The notes beneath the pieces are model-generated. The model was not told the DNA's origin, did not search any database, and worked only from the letters and a program-made list of their open reading frames with translations. Shown here one piece after another: positions 16,254 to 24,738 of a stretch of 64,000 bases of DNA. Every line of letters begins with the position of its first letter. The first letter of the stretch is position 1. The translations under genes were made by a program, and so were the position numbers. The DNA is from DATMER01 sp031390755 (GTDB lineage: Bacteria > Acidobacteriota > Thermoanaerobaculia > Multivoradales > UBA5704): the NCBI GenBank assembly GCA_031390755.1, contig JANMTS010000180.1, positions 1-64,000 of the forward strand. The letters are read 5' to 3'.

Positions 16254-16792
16254 GATGAAGTCTCCTCGGAAGCTGGCTCGGGCCCGGCCGGTTCGGGCTC
16301 CGTTGGCTCAGGCTCGGCAGGCTCGGCCGCGTCGATCGTCGTGAGAATCGTCCGATACGCGAGGTAGTCCACGGCGAGCGCAATGACGAAGAGCGGAATC
16401 GCGAGGTAGGCCAGCCGGAGGGCCGGCAGCACGATCAGGATCCGATAGGCCTCGTTGAGGAAGGGGGTCATCTCGTTCGAGGACTTCATCGCGCCCAGCA
16501 GCTCCAGCATCAGGAGCGAGCCGGCGGCGACCCCCGCCAGGATGCCGACCAGAACCGAGCAGGCATAGCCGACGAACAGGAGCCGGTTGTACTTCCCAAC
16601 TCCCGCCGCGCCGGCCGGCGACGCCTTGAGCAGCGCCTTCAGCTCCGGCCGAAGCGTGCCGAGCCGGCGGAAGGCGCGGCGTGGCTCCGAGCCGTCCGCG
16701 GCCCCGTTCACGGTGAACCGCGCGCGGGTGAGGCCCAGCCAGGTCCGGCGATCGAGCTCGATCGTTCTGGACTCAATCATGGGATCAACCAT
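16250..16792 (-). CDS. Hypothetical membrane protein
   Basis: 180 aa, no family recognised. An N-terminal soluble stretch of about 65 aa (IELDRRTWLGLTRARFTVNG) precedes two hydrophobic segments at about 70-95 and 115-145, then a Pro/Glu-rich tail (EPAEPEPTEPEPAGPEPA). It may start at ATG 16792 or at the second Met. It overlaps the DUF4349 gene as ATGA and follows the S9 peptidase by 15 bp, so it is cotranscribed with them. Confidence 0.75.
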   Translation of the reverse strand: MVDPMIESRTIELDRRTWLGLTRARFTVNGAADGSEPRRAFRRLGTLRPELKALLKASPAGAAGVGKYNRLLFVGYACSVLVGILAGVAAGSLLMLELLGAMKSSNEMTPFLNEAYRILIVLPALRLAYLAIPLFVIALAVDYLAYRTILTTIDAAEPAEPEPTEPEPAGPEPASEETSS

Positions 16793-16807
16793 GGGATCAG
16801 CGTCCGA

Positions 16808-18925
16808 TCACGGGCGCAGCTTGCGGTCGAAGAAGTCGGCCGCCGCCCGGAAGGCTTCCAGCCAGCTGGCGTGCCGGAGGAAGGTGTGGACCTCGTCCGG
16901 CAGGATCAGCGTCTCGACGTCGACCTTCCTCTTCCGCAGCTGCTCCGCCAGATCGACGGTCTCGGCGAAGGAGACGTTGCGGTCGTCGTCGCCATGGATC
17001 AGCAGCACCGGCGAGCGCCACGAGTCGAGCGAGGACATGGGAGAGGACTGGAAGGCGAGCCTCTCCTCCTCCGGGGTCGGGGCGTAGTCGGGGATGAAGT
17101 TCCGGATGCCCACGTTCCAGTCGTGGACGCCGTGGATGTCCACGCCCGCGGCGAACAGGTGCGAGGCGCGGGAGAGGCCCATCGCCGTCAGGTAGCCGCC
17201 ATAGGAGCCGCCCCAGAGACCGATGCGCCCGGGATCGACATCCGGCCGGCCGCGCAGGTAGAGGCCCGCGCCGAGCACGTCGTTGAATTCGGCGGCGCCC
17301 GCCGCTCCCAGATTCGGCGACTCGCGGAAGTCCAGGCCGTAGCCGATGCCCGCCCGGTAGTTGATCGCCAGCACCACGTACCCACGGCTCGCGAGGTACT
17401 GGTTCATGCCGTAGGTCTTGTTGTAGTAGGCGCCGTAGTGCCAGCCGAGGATCATCTGCCGGTGCGAGCCGCCATGGATGAAGATCAGGGCCGGCCGCCG
17501 CTCGCCGGTCTTCAGGCCGGGCGGCAGGAAGAGCTGGCCGTGGATGCGCAGGCCGTCGGCCGCGGTGTAGATGACGGGCTCGGGCACGACGAGGCGGGAC
17601 TCCGGGAATTCGGCCGGGACCGTGCCCGGCGCCAGCTCTCTGTCCTTTCCACCGATTCGGACCATGGCGCGGGCCTGGCTGCGGGCGCCCGACTGGATGT
17701 AGGCGAGAACCTTCCCCGCGCTTCCTCCATCGGTCTCCGCGGGCATCCATTCGATCCCCTCGCCGCGCGTCACGGCCACGGGCGGGCCGCCGGCCACGGA
17801 GACCCGCCAGAGGTGGCGGCGGTCGATGTCGCCCTGGTTCGAGACGAAGATCACCTCGCGGCCGTCGGCCGTGGGAACCATGGACTCGACCTCGAATTCT
17901 CCTGGAGTCAGGAGGGTCGCCTCGCCGCCGGAGACGGGCACCGAATGCAGGCGGAGCCAGCCGCCGGCCTCCCAGGGGAACACGATACGGTCGCCGGCTC
18001 CCCAGACGAGCTGGTTGGCGGCGTCGATTTCGTGAAACGCGCTGCCGAAGCCCTCCTTCGCGCGCCAGAGGGTGGCGGCGCGCCCGGTGGCCACGTCGCC
18101 CACCAGGATGGACCAGGGCTCGGCCTCGCGGTTCGGCCGGAACAGCGGGTAGACCTTGCGCGCCGGCACGCGGAGGAAGGCGACGCGGGTGCCGTCAGGC
18201 GACCAGGCGGGATCGGAGTCCGTGTCGACGCTAGGAGCGAGCCAGCGGACAGTCTTTCCCTTCAGGTCGTAGACGCCGACGAAGCTATGGTTGCCGCGGT
18301 TGCTGACGAAGGCGAGCTTGGAGCCATCCGGAGACCAGCGCAGCGAGCCGGAGCCCCCGCGGGTCTGGACGATGGGCGCGGCCTCGGCGCTTCCATCGAG
18401 AGGAGCCCAGAGGATCTGGCCCTTCCGCGCGAAGGCGAGGCCGTCGCCGCGCGGCGAGACGGCCGGGCCGGACCCCGGGCCGAGCCGGACAGGAGCACCC
18501 TCCGCCGTGCCCGCCGTCGCCCCCACCTCCACCCTCCAGATGGCCTGCTCGGCGCCGGCCGGATCGCTGGTGGGGTTCGGGCTGTCGCCCTGCCGGTTGC
18601 CGGCGCCGCCGCGGACATAGAAGAGGGTCTTGCCGTCGGGCGTCCATTCGACGCCGCCGAGCGCCTGGCCGTCGTCCTTGTCATAGCGGGTCACCGCCCG
18701 GCCCCGGTAGTCCGGAGGGCTGGCGCCCCAGAGATTGCGCACCCCGCGATCGTTCTGGATCCAGGTCAGGTGGCCGCCGGACGGCGAGGCCAGAATCTCC
18801 GACGGGAGCGGCGCGCTGAGGATCGCGGACAGCGTCGGCCCCGCGGGCTGGGCCAGGAGGGCCGGAGCCGGGAGGAGCGTCAGGAGGAGCGCGAGGGAAA
18901 GGCGTGTCCGCGGCATTCGTCTCAC
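16808..18925 (-). CDS. S9 family (prolyl oligopeptidase-like) secreted peptidase
   Basis: 705 aa. A signal peptide of about 25 aa precedes a WD40/TolB-like beta-propeller, with repeats such as LRWSPDGSKLAFVSN and PAWSPDGTRVAFLR, to about residue 430. The alpha/beta-hydrolase domain follows: PALIFIHGGSHRQM, nucleophile Ser in GLWGGSYGGYLT, Asp in LIHGDDDRNVS and His in EVHTFLRH. Family members cleave oligopeptides or acyl-peptides; periplasmic or secreted peptide use is likely. Substrate is not predictable. Confidence 0.92.
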   Translation of the reverse strand: MRRMPRTRLSLALLLTLLPAPALLAQPAGPTLSAILSAPLPSEILASPSGGHLTWIQNDRGVRNLWGASPPDYRGRAVTRYDKDDGQALGGVEWTPDGKTLFYVRGGAGNRQGDSPNPTSDPAGAEQAIWRVEVGATAGTAEGAPVRLGPGSGPAVSPRGDGLAFARKGQILWAPLDGSAEAAPIVQTRGGSGSLRWSPDGSKLAFVSNRGNHSFVGVYDLKGKTVRWLAPSVDTDSDPAWSPDGTRVAFLRVPARKVYPLFRPNREAEPWSILVGDVATGRAATLWRAKEGFGSAFHEIDAANQLVWGAGDRIVFPWEAGGWLRLHSVPVSGGEATLLTPGEFEVESMVPTADGREVIFVSNQGDIDRRHLWRVSVAGGPPVAVTRGEGIEWMPAETDGGSAGKVLAYIQSGARSQARAMVRIGGKDRELAPGTVPAEFPESRLVVPEPVIYTAADGLRIHGQLFLPPGLKTGERRPALIFIHGGSHRQMILGWHYGAYYNKTYGMNQYLASRGYVVLAINYRAGIGYGLDFRESPNLGAAGAAEFNDVLGAGLYLRGRPDVDPGRIGLWGGSYGGYLTAMGLSRASHLFAAGVDIHGVHDWNVGIRNFIPDYAPTPEEERLAFQSSPMSSLDSWRSPVLLIHGDDDRNVSFAETVDLAEQLRKRKVDVETLILPDEVHTFLRHASWLEAFRAAADFFDRKLRP

Positions 18926-18931
18926 CCTCTC

Positions 18932-19417
18932 TCAGTCGGCCGGCGGCTGCAGCTTGAAGCCGAGTTGGCGGTACATCTCGATCTGGTCGTTGATGATCCA
19001 CTCCTCGGCCAGCTTGCCCGCCGCGATCCGGAAGATCGTGATGCCGGTGATGCGGACCGTTTTCGGGGGATTTGCTCCGGTCGTAGCGAGAACCCGGTAG
19101 CGGGCCACCACCCGGTCGCCGTCCGCGATCAGGTCGTCGACGGTGTAGTCGACGGTCGGGAAGATGGAGCGGATGCGCTCCTGGGCGTTGCGCACCACGG
19201 CCGCCCCGGTCGTCGCGTCGGCGCCGGGAGTGCTGTCCACGAAATCGGCCGCCACCATCTCGTCGAGCTTGTCGAGCCGGTTGGCGGAGAGAACCTCGGT
19301 GATGTAGCGCTGCACGAGCGCCTTGTTGGCAGCCGTAGTGTCGGTCGCCGGAGCGGCCTCCTGGGCGGACGCCGAGACGGCGCAGAGCAGGATGAGAAGC
19401 GTGATTCGACGGAGCAT
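18932..19417 (-). CDS. Secreted SnoaL/NTF2-like protein
   Basis: 161 aa with an N-terminal signal sequence (LRRITLLILLCAVSASAQ) and a SnoaL-like ester-cyclase fold: NKALVQRYITEVLSANRLDKL, DFVDSTPGA, ERIRSIFPTVDYTVDDLIADGDRVVARYR and a final KLAEEWIINDQIEMYRQLG. This fold binds small molecules; no reaction can be assigned. The ATG at 19417 has GGAGGG about 7 nt upstream, better than the longer frame to 19459. It is 6 bp upstream of the S9 peptidase and probably the first gene of that operon. Confidence 0.85.
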   Translation of the reverse strand: MLRRITLLILLCAVSASAQEAAPATDTTAANKALVQRYITEVLSANRLDKLDEMVAADFVDSTPGADATTGAAVVRNAQERIRSIFPTVDYTVDDLIADGDRVVARYRVLATTGANPPKTVRITGITIFRIAAGKLAEEWIINDQIEMYRQLGFKLQPPAD

Positions 19418-19464
19418 GACCGGCCCTCCCTCCCCACAGCTTACCAGGGCTTGTAGCACCCCTA

Positions 19465-19549
19465 AGCCCGTCGACGGGCTGACCTGAACAATTGCCGGCG
19501 CCCCGCCGGCGGGGCTAACCTGAAAAACCGCCGGCGAGACGCCGGCGGT
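19465..19549. repeat. Three consecutive GC-rich palindromes
   Basis: AGCCCGTCGACGGGCT (19465-19480), GCCCCGCCGGCGGGGC (19500-19515) and ACCGCCGGC...GCCGGCGGT (19527-19549), joined by near-identical linkers (GGGCTGACCTGAACAA and GGGCTAACCTGAAAAA). They sit between the Cys-rich gene end and the SnoaL-like gene start, and may end the molybdenum hydroxylase transcript. There is no T-tract. Confidence 0.6.
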
Positions 19550-19571
19550 CCCAGGAGGTTATCCCAGGAAA

Positions 19572-19790
19572 TTACCAGGGCTCGTGGCAGCGCCGTCCTT
19601 CGCAGCAGCCCTCCTCATCGGCGACGTGGCCGTCGGGCCCCAGGCAGGTCATGGTGTTGCTGCACCAGTAGAGGCCGGAGCGCATGCTCGGGATGGTCGG
19701 GTCGGGCTCGGCGTCGATGAACAGGCCCTTCCAGCGCAGGCGGCTGCAGCAGCTTGCGGGCTTTTCAGGGGTCGCGGCGGTGGGTTCCAT
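19572..19790 (-). CDS. Small cysteine-rich protein, last gene of the molybdenum hydroxylase operon
   Basis: 72 aa with seven Cys, including two CC pairs (SCCSRLRWKG, YWCSNTMTCLG, EEGCCEGRRC), and no signal peptide or membrane segment. No family recognised. The ATG begins 2 bp after the stop of the FAD subunit gene on the same strand, so cotranslation is likely, and this is the main reason to believe it is real. The Cys spacing suggests metal or Fe-S binding, or a redox role linked to the oxidoreductase. Confidence 0.7.
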   Translation of the reverse strand: MEPTAATPEKPASCCSRLRWKGLFIDAEPDPTIPSMRSGLYWCSNTMTCLGPDGHVADEEGCCEGRRCHEPW

Positions 19791-19792
19791 GA

Positions 19793-20782
19793 TCAGACCT
19801 CCATCCCGGCCGCGGCGAGCAGCGCTCTCTTGACGGCCGTCCGCACGAGTTGGACCTTGTATTTGTTCTTCGACAGCGGCCTGGCCCCCTCGACCGCGGC
19901 CTCGGCGGCCTTCTCGGTCACGCCGCCGGGGGTGCGGTCGAGAACCTTGCCCGCGAGCAGCGCCTCGGCCGCTTTCGACGTCCAGGGGATCGGCGCCACC
20001 TGGCCCAGCACCACCCGGGCGCGGGCGATGTGCGCGCCGTCCATCTCCAGGACGACCGAGGCCGTGGCGAGCGACCAGTCGAGGGTCTCGCGCTGGCGGA
20101 CCTCGTAGGTGGCGATCCGGCGGCCGGGCACGGGCGGAATCACGATCTCGGTGACGATCTCGCCCGGCTGGAGGTTGTGCTCCCGGTCGCCTTCCTTGAT
20201 GGGGATGAGGAAGAAGCGCTCGAGGTCCATCCGCCGCTCGCCCTGGGGTCCGACAATTGCGATCTGCGCCCCGAGCGCCACGAGCAGCGGCGCGACCGTC
20301 GACGGGCTCACGAAGGCCGCGGGGCCGTCGTTGCCGAAGATGGCGTGGAAGCGGTTGTCCCCTTTCGCCACCATCGATTCGCCGTTGAGCCTGGGCAGCA
20401 GGCCGAAGCCGTTGCGGTAGTACCAGCAGCGCGGACGCTGGCAGAGGTTGCCGCCGACCGTGGCGACGTTGCGGATCTGCGGCCCGGCGACCCGCCCATA
20501 CGCATCGCCCAGGACCGAGTGCTCGAACTTGAGCGCCGGATCGGTCGCGACTTCATCCAACGTCACGAGCGCGCCGATCCGCAGGCCGGTCTTGCCGTCG
20601 TAGCGGATGCCGCGCAGCTCGCGCAGGCTCTTGAGGTTGACCAGCCGCGAGGGGGTCTCGATGCCGTCCTTCATGAGGGCCAGCAGGTCGCTCCCCCCGG
20701 CGAGCGGCGCGCTGGCCGGTGCCTGGAGGAACTTGAGCGCCTGCTCGGGCGTAGCCGGATTCGCGTACTCGAAGGGGCGCAT
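19793..20782 (-). CDS. FAD-binding subunit of a PaoABC/YagTSR-like molybdenum hydroxylase
   Basis: 329 aa. FAD domain 5 of CO dehydrogenase/xanthine dehydrogenase type: LAGGSDLLALMKDGI, LRIGALVTLDEV and VATVGGNLCQRPRCWYYRNG, and a C-terminal CoxM domain. As in PaoB, an insertion follows the GGNLCQR motif. The CQRPRC cysteines are kept, but the later cysteines that complete the [4Fe-4S] site in PaoB are not seen, so the cluster may be absent or altered. Its ATG overlaps the stop of the large subunit by one base (TGATG). Confidence 0.88.
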   Translation of the reverse strand: MRPFEYANPATPEQALKFLQAPASAPLAGGSDLLALMKDGIETPSRLVNLKSLRELRGIRYDGKTGLRIGALVTLDEVATDPALKFEHSVLGDAYGRVAGPQIRNVATVGGNLCQRPRCWYYRNGFGLLPRLNGESMVAKGDNRFHAIFGNDGPAAFVSPSTVAPLLVALGAQIAIVGPQGERRMDLERFFLIPIKEGDREHNLQPGEIVTEIVIPPVPGRRIATYEVRQRETLDWSLATASVVLEMDGAHIARARVVLGQVAPIPWTSKAAEALLAGKVLDRTPGGVTEKAAEAAVEGARPLSKNKYKVQLVRTAVKRALLAAAGMEV

Positions 20783-22947
20783 CAGGCGGGCCTCCCAGTC
20801 GTGGCCCCAGCCCTGGCCGCTTCGAGCGCGTCCAGGACCCGTTGCGGGGTGAGCGGCAGGAACGGCACCCGCACACCGAGCGCGTTGGCCACGGCGTTGG
20901 CGATCGCGGCTCCGGGCGAGATCACGGGCGGCTCGCCGAGGCCGATGACGCCGCGCTCGTCGTAGCCCGGGCCGGTCATCATGTGGACGACCAGCTCGCC
21001 GACGTCGCCGATGCCGGCCATCCGGTAGGACTCGAAGTCGACGTTGAGCATCCTGCCGGTCAGCGGGTCGGTCACCTTCTCCTCCGAGAGCGCGTAGGAG
21101 ACGCCCATGATGAGCGCGCCGTAGACCTGGCTCTCGGCGGTCTTGAGATCGACGACGAGGCCGCAGTCCTGCACGGCCACCATCTTCTCGACCTTCACCA
21201 CGCCGGTCTCCTGGTCGACCGTGACCTCGGCCATCTGGACGCCGCCCGCGCCGCTGCCGGTGAGCTCGGCTTCCCCGGGGCCTCCGGGGTTGGTGCCGTT
21301 CGCGTTGACCGGGTTGGCGCCGAGCGCCTGCCGCCAGGTGACCGACTTGCCCGGTTCGCCCACGACCCGGATCACGCCGTCCGCGGCTTCGAGCTTGTCG
21401 GGGGTGACGCCCAGCTTCGGCGCCGCCTTCTGGAAGGCCTGGTTGAGCGCGTTGACCGCCGCCCGCCGGGTGGACGAGCTGATGCCGCCCACGGTCGTGC
21501 TGCCGCCTGAGCCGCCGGACATCGGCAGCCGGCTGTCGCCGATGTGGACCTTCACCGCGTCGAGCGGCAGGCCGAGCGTCTCGGCCAGGACGATGGCGAT
21601 GACCGTGCGCGAGCCGGTGCCGATGTCCTGGGTGGAGATCCGCGCCTCGGCCGTGCCGTCGGGATGGACGGTCACGTCGCAGCTGCTGCGGTGGCCGCGG
21701 CCACCCCAGGTATGGATCGAGAGCCCGAGACCGCGCTTGACCGGCCCCTTGTCTCCCTCTCCCCTGCGATGCCAGCGCGCCCGCCAGTCCATCAGCTTGT
21801 CCGCGACCGCCAGCTCCTCCTCGTAGACCTTGGCCATGTTGCCGAGGATGTCCGAGTTGCGCAGGATGAAGTCCATCGGGTTCATCTTGAGCGCGGCGGC
21901 GAGGTCGTCCAGGGCGGACATGGTGAGGTAGCAGCCCTGGGGATGGTTCGGCGCGCGCCACGCCCGGGCGCTCGCCTTGTGGGTGGGCACGGAGGTGTGC
22001 CGGTGCCGCCGATGCGGGATCTGGAAGACGTAGGGCATGGGCGGGCTGCCGGAGCCGCCCGGGCCGCCCGAGCCCCAGGAGGTGGAGCGCCAGGCGACGA
22101 TCTGGCCGTCTGGCATGGCGCCAGCCTCGATCTCGGCGTAGGCGGAGGGCCGGTCGCCGGCCACGGTGAGCTCGGCGTCGCGCTCCAGCATGAGCTTGAC
22201 CGGCGCGCCCGTCTTGCGCGAGAGCTGGGCGCCGACGATGCCCCAGCGGTCCGCCGAGAATTTGCTGCCGAACCCGCCGCCCATGTATTCGGTGCGGACG
22301 CGCACGTTGGAGGCCGGTACCTTGAGCCCCTCGGCGAGCTGCGCGGCCACGGCGGAGACCGCCTGGCTGGAGCACCAGGCCGTGAGCTGGTCGCCTTCCC
22401 AGAACGTGACCTGGCCGTGGGATTCCAGGCAGTTGTGGGCGACGACCGGCATGCCGTAGACGCCTTTGATCCGGACCTTGGCCGCGGCCATGGCGTTGTC
22501 GGGGTCGCCGGTGATCTCTTCCTGGCCGGGCCGCACGTTGGCCGCATTGGCGGGATCGGTGACGGCGGCCTGATCGTGCTCGGTCACGAAGTGGGGCAGC
22601 ACCTCGTATTCGACCTTGACGGCGCGCACCGCGTCCTTGGCCACCTGCTCGGAGACCGCGGCGATGGCCACGATCTCGCCGAGCGCCCACTGGATCTCGG
22701 TGCCGACGTCCTGGATGATCTGCACCGCCTTGACGCCGGCCATGGCGCCCGCGGCGGAGGTGTCGATCTTCGTGATGCGCGCGTGGGCGTGGGGGCAGCG
22801 CACGAAGCGCGCATGGAGCATCCCCGGGAAGCGGAGGTCGTAGGTGTATTTCGCGGCGCCGGTCACCTTGGCCGGGCCGTCGAGGCGGGAGATGCGCTGG
22901 CCGATGAGCTTGCGCTTGTCGGCGGCAGGCCACGAGTAGTCAACCAT
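20782..22947 (-). CDS. Molybdopterin-binding large subunit of a PaoABC-like aldehyde/aromatic oxidoreductase
   Basis: 721 aa, xanthine dehydrogenase family large subunit. N-terminal IGQRISRLDGPAKVTGAAKYTYD and GMLHARFVRCPHAHARI, then Moco-contacting GGGFGSKF, ARAWRAPNHPQG and QDIGTGSRTVIAIV, and the catalytic Glu in VIGLGEPPVISPGA. It hydroxylates an aldehyde or heteroaromatic substrate with electrons passing to the Fe-S subunit; substrate unknown. ATG 22947 lies 8 nt inside the small subunit gene. No maturation factor (PaoD/XdhC) is seen nearby. Confidence 0.9.
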   Translation of the reverse strand: MVDYSWPAADKRKLIGQRISRLDGPAKVTGAAKYTYDLRFPGMLHARFVRCPHAHARITKIDTSAAGAMAGVKAVQIIQDVGTEIQWALGEIVAIAAVSEQVAKDAVRAVKVEYEVLPHFVTEHDQAAVTDPANAANVRPGQEEITGDPDNAMAAAKVRIKGVYGMPVVAHNCLESHGQVTFWEGDQLTAWCSSQAVSAVAAQLAEGLKVPASNVRVRTEYMGGGFGSKFSADRWGIVGAQLSRKTGAPVKLMLERDAELTVAGDRPSAYAEIEAGAMPDGQIVAWRSTSWGSGGPGGSGSPPMPYVFQIPHRRHRHTSVPTHKASARAWRAPNHPQGCYLTMSALDDLAAALKMNPMDFILRNSDILGNMAKVYEEELAVADKLMDWRARWHRRGEGDKGPVKRGLGLSIHTWGGRGHRSSCDVTVHPDGTAEARISTQDIGTGSRTVIAIVLAETLGLPLDAVKVHIGDSRLPMSGGSGGSTTVGGISSSTRRAAVNALNQAFQKAAPKLGVTPDKLEAADGVIRVVGEPGKSVTWRQALGANPVNANGTNPGGPGEAELTGSGAGGVQMAEVTVDQETGVVKVEKMVAVQDCGLVVDLKTAESQVYGALIMGVSYALSEEKVTDPLTGRMLNVDFESYRMAGIGDVGELVVHMMTGPGYDERGVIGLGEPPVISPGAAIANAVANALGVRVPFLPLTPQRVLDALEAARAGATTGRPA

Positions 22948-23695
22948 TGCCGTCCCCCTTCCCCTTCTTGCCTTTCTTTTTCTTCCCCTTGCCGCCGCCG
23001 CCTCCTTCAACCGCGCCGGCTTCTTCACCCCGGGCACCGCGAGGCGCCTCGTCCGGACCGGCGTCGGCCGCCTGAAGCACGGCCTTGCGCATGCCGGCGT
23101 AGGTGCCGCAGCGGCAGAAGTTGCCGGACAGGCCGTGGTGGACCTCGTCCAGCGTGGGATGGGGATTGCGGTCGAGGAGCGCCTTGGCCGCCATGACGAA
23201 CCCGGGCGTGCAGAAGCCGCACTGCTGGGCGTCGTGCTCGACGAACGCGGCCTGAAGCGGATGGAGGCGGGCCGGCCGGCCCAGCCCCTCAACGGTCTCG
23301 ATCGGCCGGCCCTGCGCCTCGATGGCGAGGACGCTGCACGAGTAGACCGTCCGGCCGTCGAGGATGATCGTGCAGGCGCCGCACGTCCCGCGGTTACAGA
23401 CCTTCTTGGCGCCGGTGATGTCGAGGTGGTCACGAAGCGCGTCGAGGAGCGTGACCCGGGGCTCCAGCACGGCCTTGAACGGCTCGCCGTTGATCTGGAA
23501 GCTCATCGGCACCGCCCCCGGCCCGATCACCTCGCCGCCCGACACCCCCGGAACCGTCGGCTTCGCATCGACGGGAACCCCGCCGCCCAGAAGCCCCGCC
23601 CCCAGCACGCTCGCCGCCGCACCCCCGCGCAGGAAGTCACGCCGGGAGAAACCGCCGGGAGGGCTCTCACGCCCGTCGTTGTGGGACATCGCCAC
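22940..23695 (-). CDS. Tat-exported [2Fe-2S] subunit of a PaoABC-like oxidoreductase
   Basis: 251 aa. Twin-arginine signal FSRRDFLRGGAAASVLGAG, then a plant-type ferredoxin domain (CNRGTCGACTIILDG with a later Cys) and the helical [2Fe-2S] domain (CGFCTPGFVMAAKALL ... GNFCRCGTYAGMRKAV). This marks the complex as periplasmic, as for YagT/PaoA. The C-terminal 35 aa are a Gly/Lys-rich tail (GGGGGKGKKKKGKKGKG), unusual for the family. First gene of the operon. Confidence 0.92.
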   Translation of the reverse strand: MAMSHNDGRESPPGGFSRRDFLRGGAAASVLGAGLLGGGVPVDAKPTVPGVSGGEVIGPGAVPMSFQINGEPFKAVLEPRVTLLDALRDHLDITGAKKVCNRGTCGACTIILDGRTVYSCSVLAIEAQGRPIETVEGLGRPARLHPLQAAFVEHDAQQCGFCTPGFVMAAKALLDRNPHPTLDEVHHGLSGNFCRCGTYAGMRKAVLQAADAGPDEAPRGARGEEAGAVEGGGGGKGKKKKGKKGKGDGNG

Positions 23696-23786
23696 CTCCT
23701 TCTCTCCTGGAGCTTACGGTAGCAGAGGAGGTGGGGGGAAGGGTGGGGGGAAGAAACCCTGCAGGTCTTCGGAACGGCCTCGCTTC

Positions 23787-23929
23787 GAGTCCTCACCCCC
23801 CGACCCCCTCTCCCATCTCCCAGCCCCCCCTCCCCGGGAGTGGGGGCGCCACCACCCAAAGCCCGGCAAGCAAGCGGGGCGGGGGCTCCCCCTCTCCCCG
23901 CGGGAGAGGGGGTCGGGGGGTGAGGACTC
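23787..23929. repeat. Dispersed palindromic repeat beside the CRISPR array
   Basis: Ends GAGTCCTCACCCCCCGACCC and its complement GGGTCGGGGGGTGAGGACTC, with inner CCTCTCCC/GGGAGAGG arms and a variable centre. Nearly the same ends occur at 58567-58664. It ends 41 bp before the first CRISPR repeat. Confidence 0.85.
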
Positions 23930-23970
23930 GGAGCCACGATGGCTGGCCTCTCCGACACGGCCGCCCAGGC

Positions 23971-24314
23971 TGGGGAATCCCACCGTGCTGATCAGGGCAT
24001 TTCCGACCCTGCTGGCGCATCCGACGAAGATTACATGGCGCTCGCCGTCGCAATCCCACCGTGCTGATCAGGGCATTTCCGACCCTGTACCTCCCCGAGA
24101 AGCCGTTCAGTCCCTGGCACGTCGCAATCCCACCGTGCTGATCAGGGCATTTCCGACGATCTTACCTGAATTGGGCTGGGTGCCCACGAGGTCGTTGTGG
24201 TCGCAATCCCACCGTGCTGATCAGGGCATTTCCGACTTTTTATTCGCCGTCGCTCTCATCCTCACCGCCTTCTTCTTGTCGCAATCCCACCGTGCTGATC
24301 AGGGCATTTCCGAC
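23971..24314. CRISPR. Orphan CRISPR array, five 37-nt repeats, four spacers
   Basis: Repeats at 23971-24007 (first 5 bases degenerate), 24047-24083, 24121-24157, 24200-24236 and 24278-24314; the last four are identical (GTCGCAATCCCACCGTGCTG ... TTTCCGAC). Spacers are 39, 37, 42 and 41 nt and unrelated. Read on the minus strand the repeat ends GGGATTGCGAC, like the ATTGnnAC 3' handle of many type I/III repeats, and the degenerate copy is then at the distal end, so transcription is probably from the right. No cas gene lies in the window. Confidence 0.93.
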
Positions 24315-24660
24315 TGCACCCTCCGCAAGCGCTTGATTCCAGAGAGTTTGACCGGCCTGTTTCTACGACCCCCTGAAAACGGCCTCGCCAAGGCACCTCC
24401 CCGGCCATCGGGCGACGTTCTCGATTTCGCGGAAACCTCTCATTCTCCTCGGCTTCCCGCCCCACGTCCGACCTGCCCGCCAAAATGGAACTTTGGACGG
24501 GGCATGATTCGTGTCAGGCATTCTCTTTGCTTGTCAAGGAACCAACCTGCCGAACGGCTCCTATTCTACTGCTTCTGTTTTCTAAGAGACACCGACGCCG
24601 GCCGATTTGTTGGAGGCGGGTCCGGGCCACGCCGAGACCCAGCCTCCGGAGGAGGCGACA
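24315..24660. other. Non-coding stretch right of the CRISPR array (possible leader)
   Basis: No convincing gene. If the array is transcribed on the minus strand, this is where its leader and promoter would be. Composition is more mixed than the surroundings, with T-rich patches at about 24510-24590. Open frames here are chance readings. Confidence 0.4.
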
Positions 24661-24668
24661 GCATGTAG

Positions 24669-24705
24669 CCCGGGGTCAGAGCGCCGAAGGCGCGTCGACC
24701 CCGGG
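24669..24705. repeat. Long perfect-arm hairpin
   Basis: CCCGGGGTC (24669-24677) pairs with GACCCCGGG (24697-24705), and an inner stem GCGCC-GAA-GGCGC lies between. It resembles a REP-like intergenic hairpin; no T-tract follows. Confidence 0.6.
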
Positions 24706-24738
24706 ATCACGTCCCCAACCTTCCCCAAGCCCCCCAAG

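Noticed and set aside
19465..19549. Considered as an integron attC-like or attachment site
   Set aside because: Palindromes lack the attC core sites and no integrase gene is present; simple hairpins explain them.
23364..24668. 434-codon plus-strand frame across the Fe-S subunit start and the CRISPR array
   Set aside because: The repeat-derived SQSHRADQGISD-like peptide blocks are translations of CRISPR repeats; there is no start context and it overlaps a real gene.
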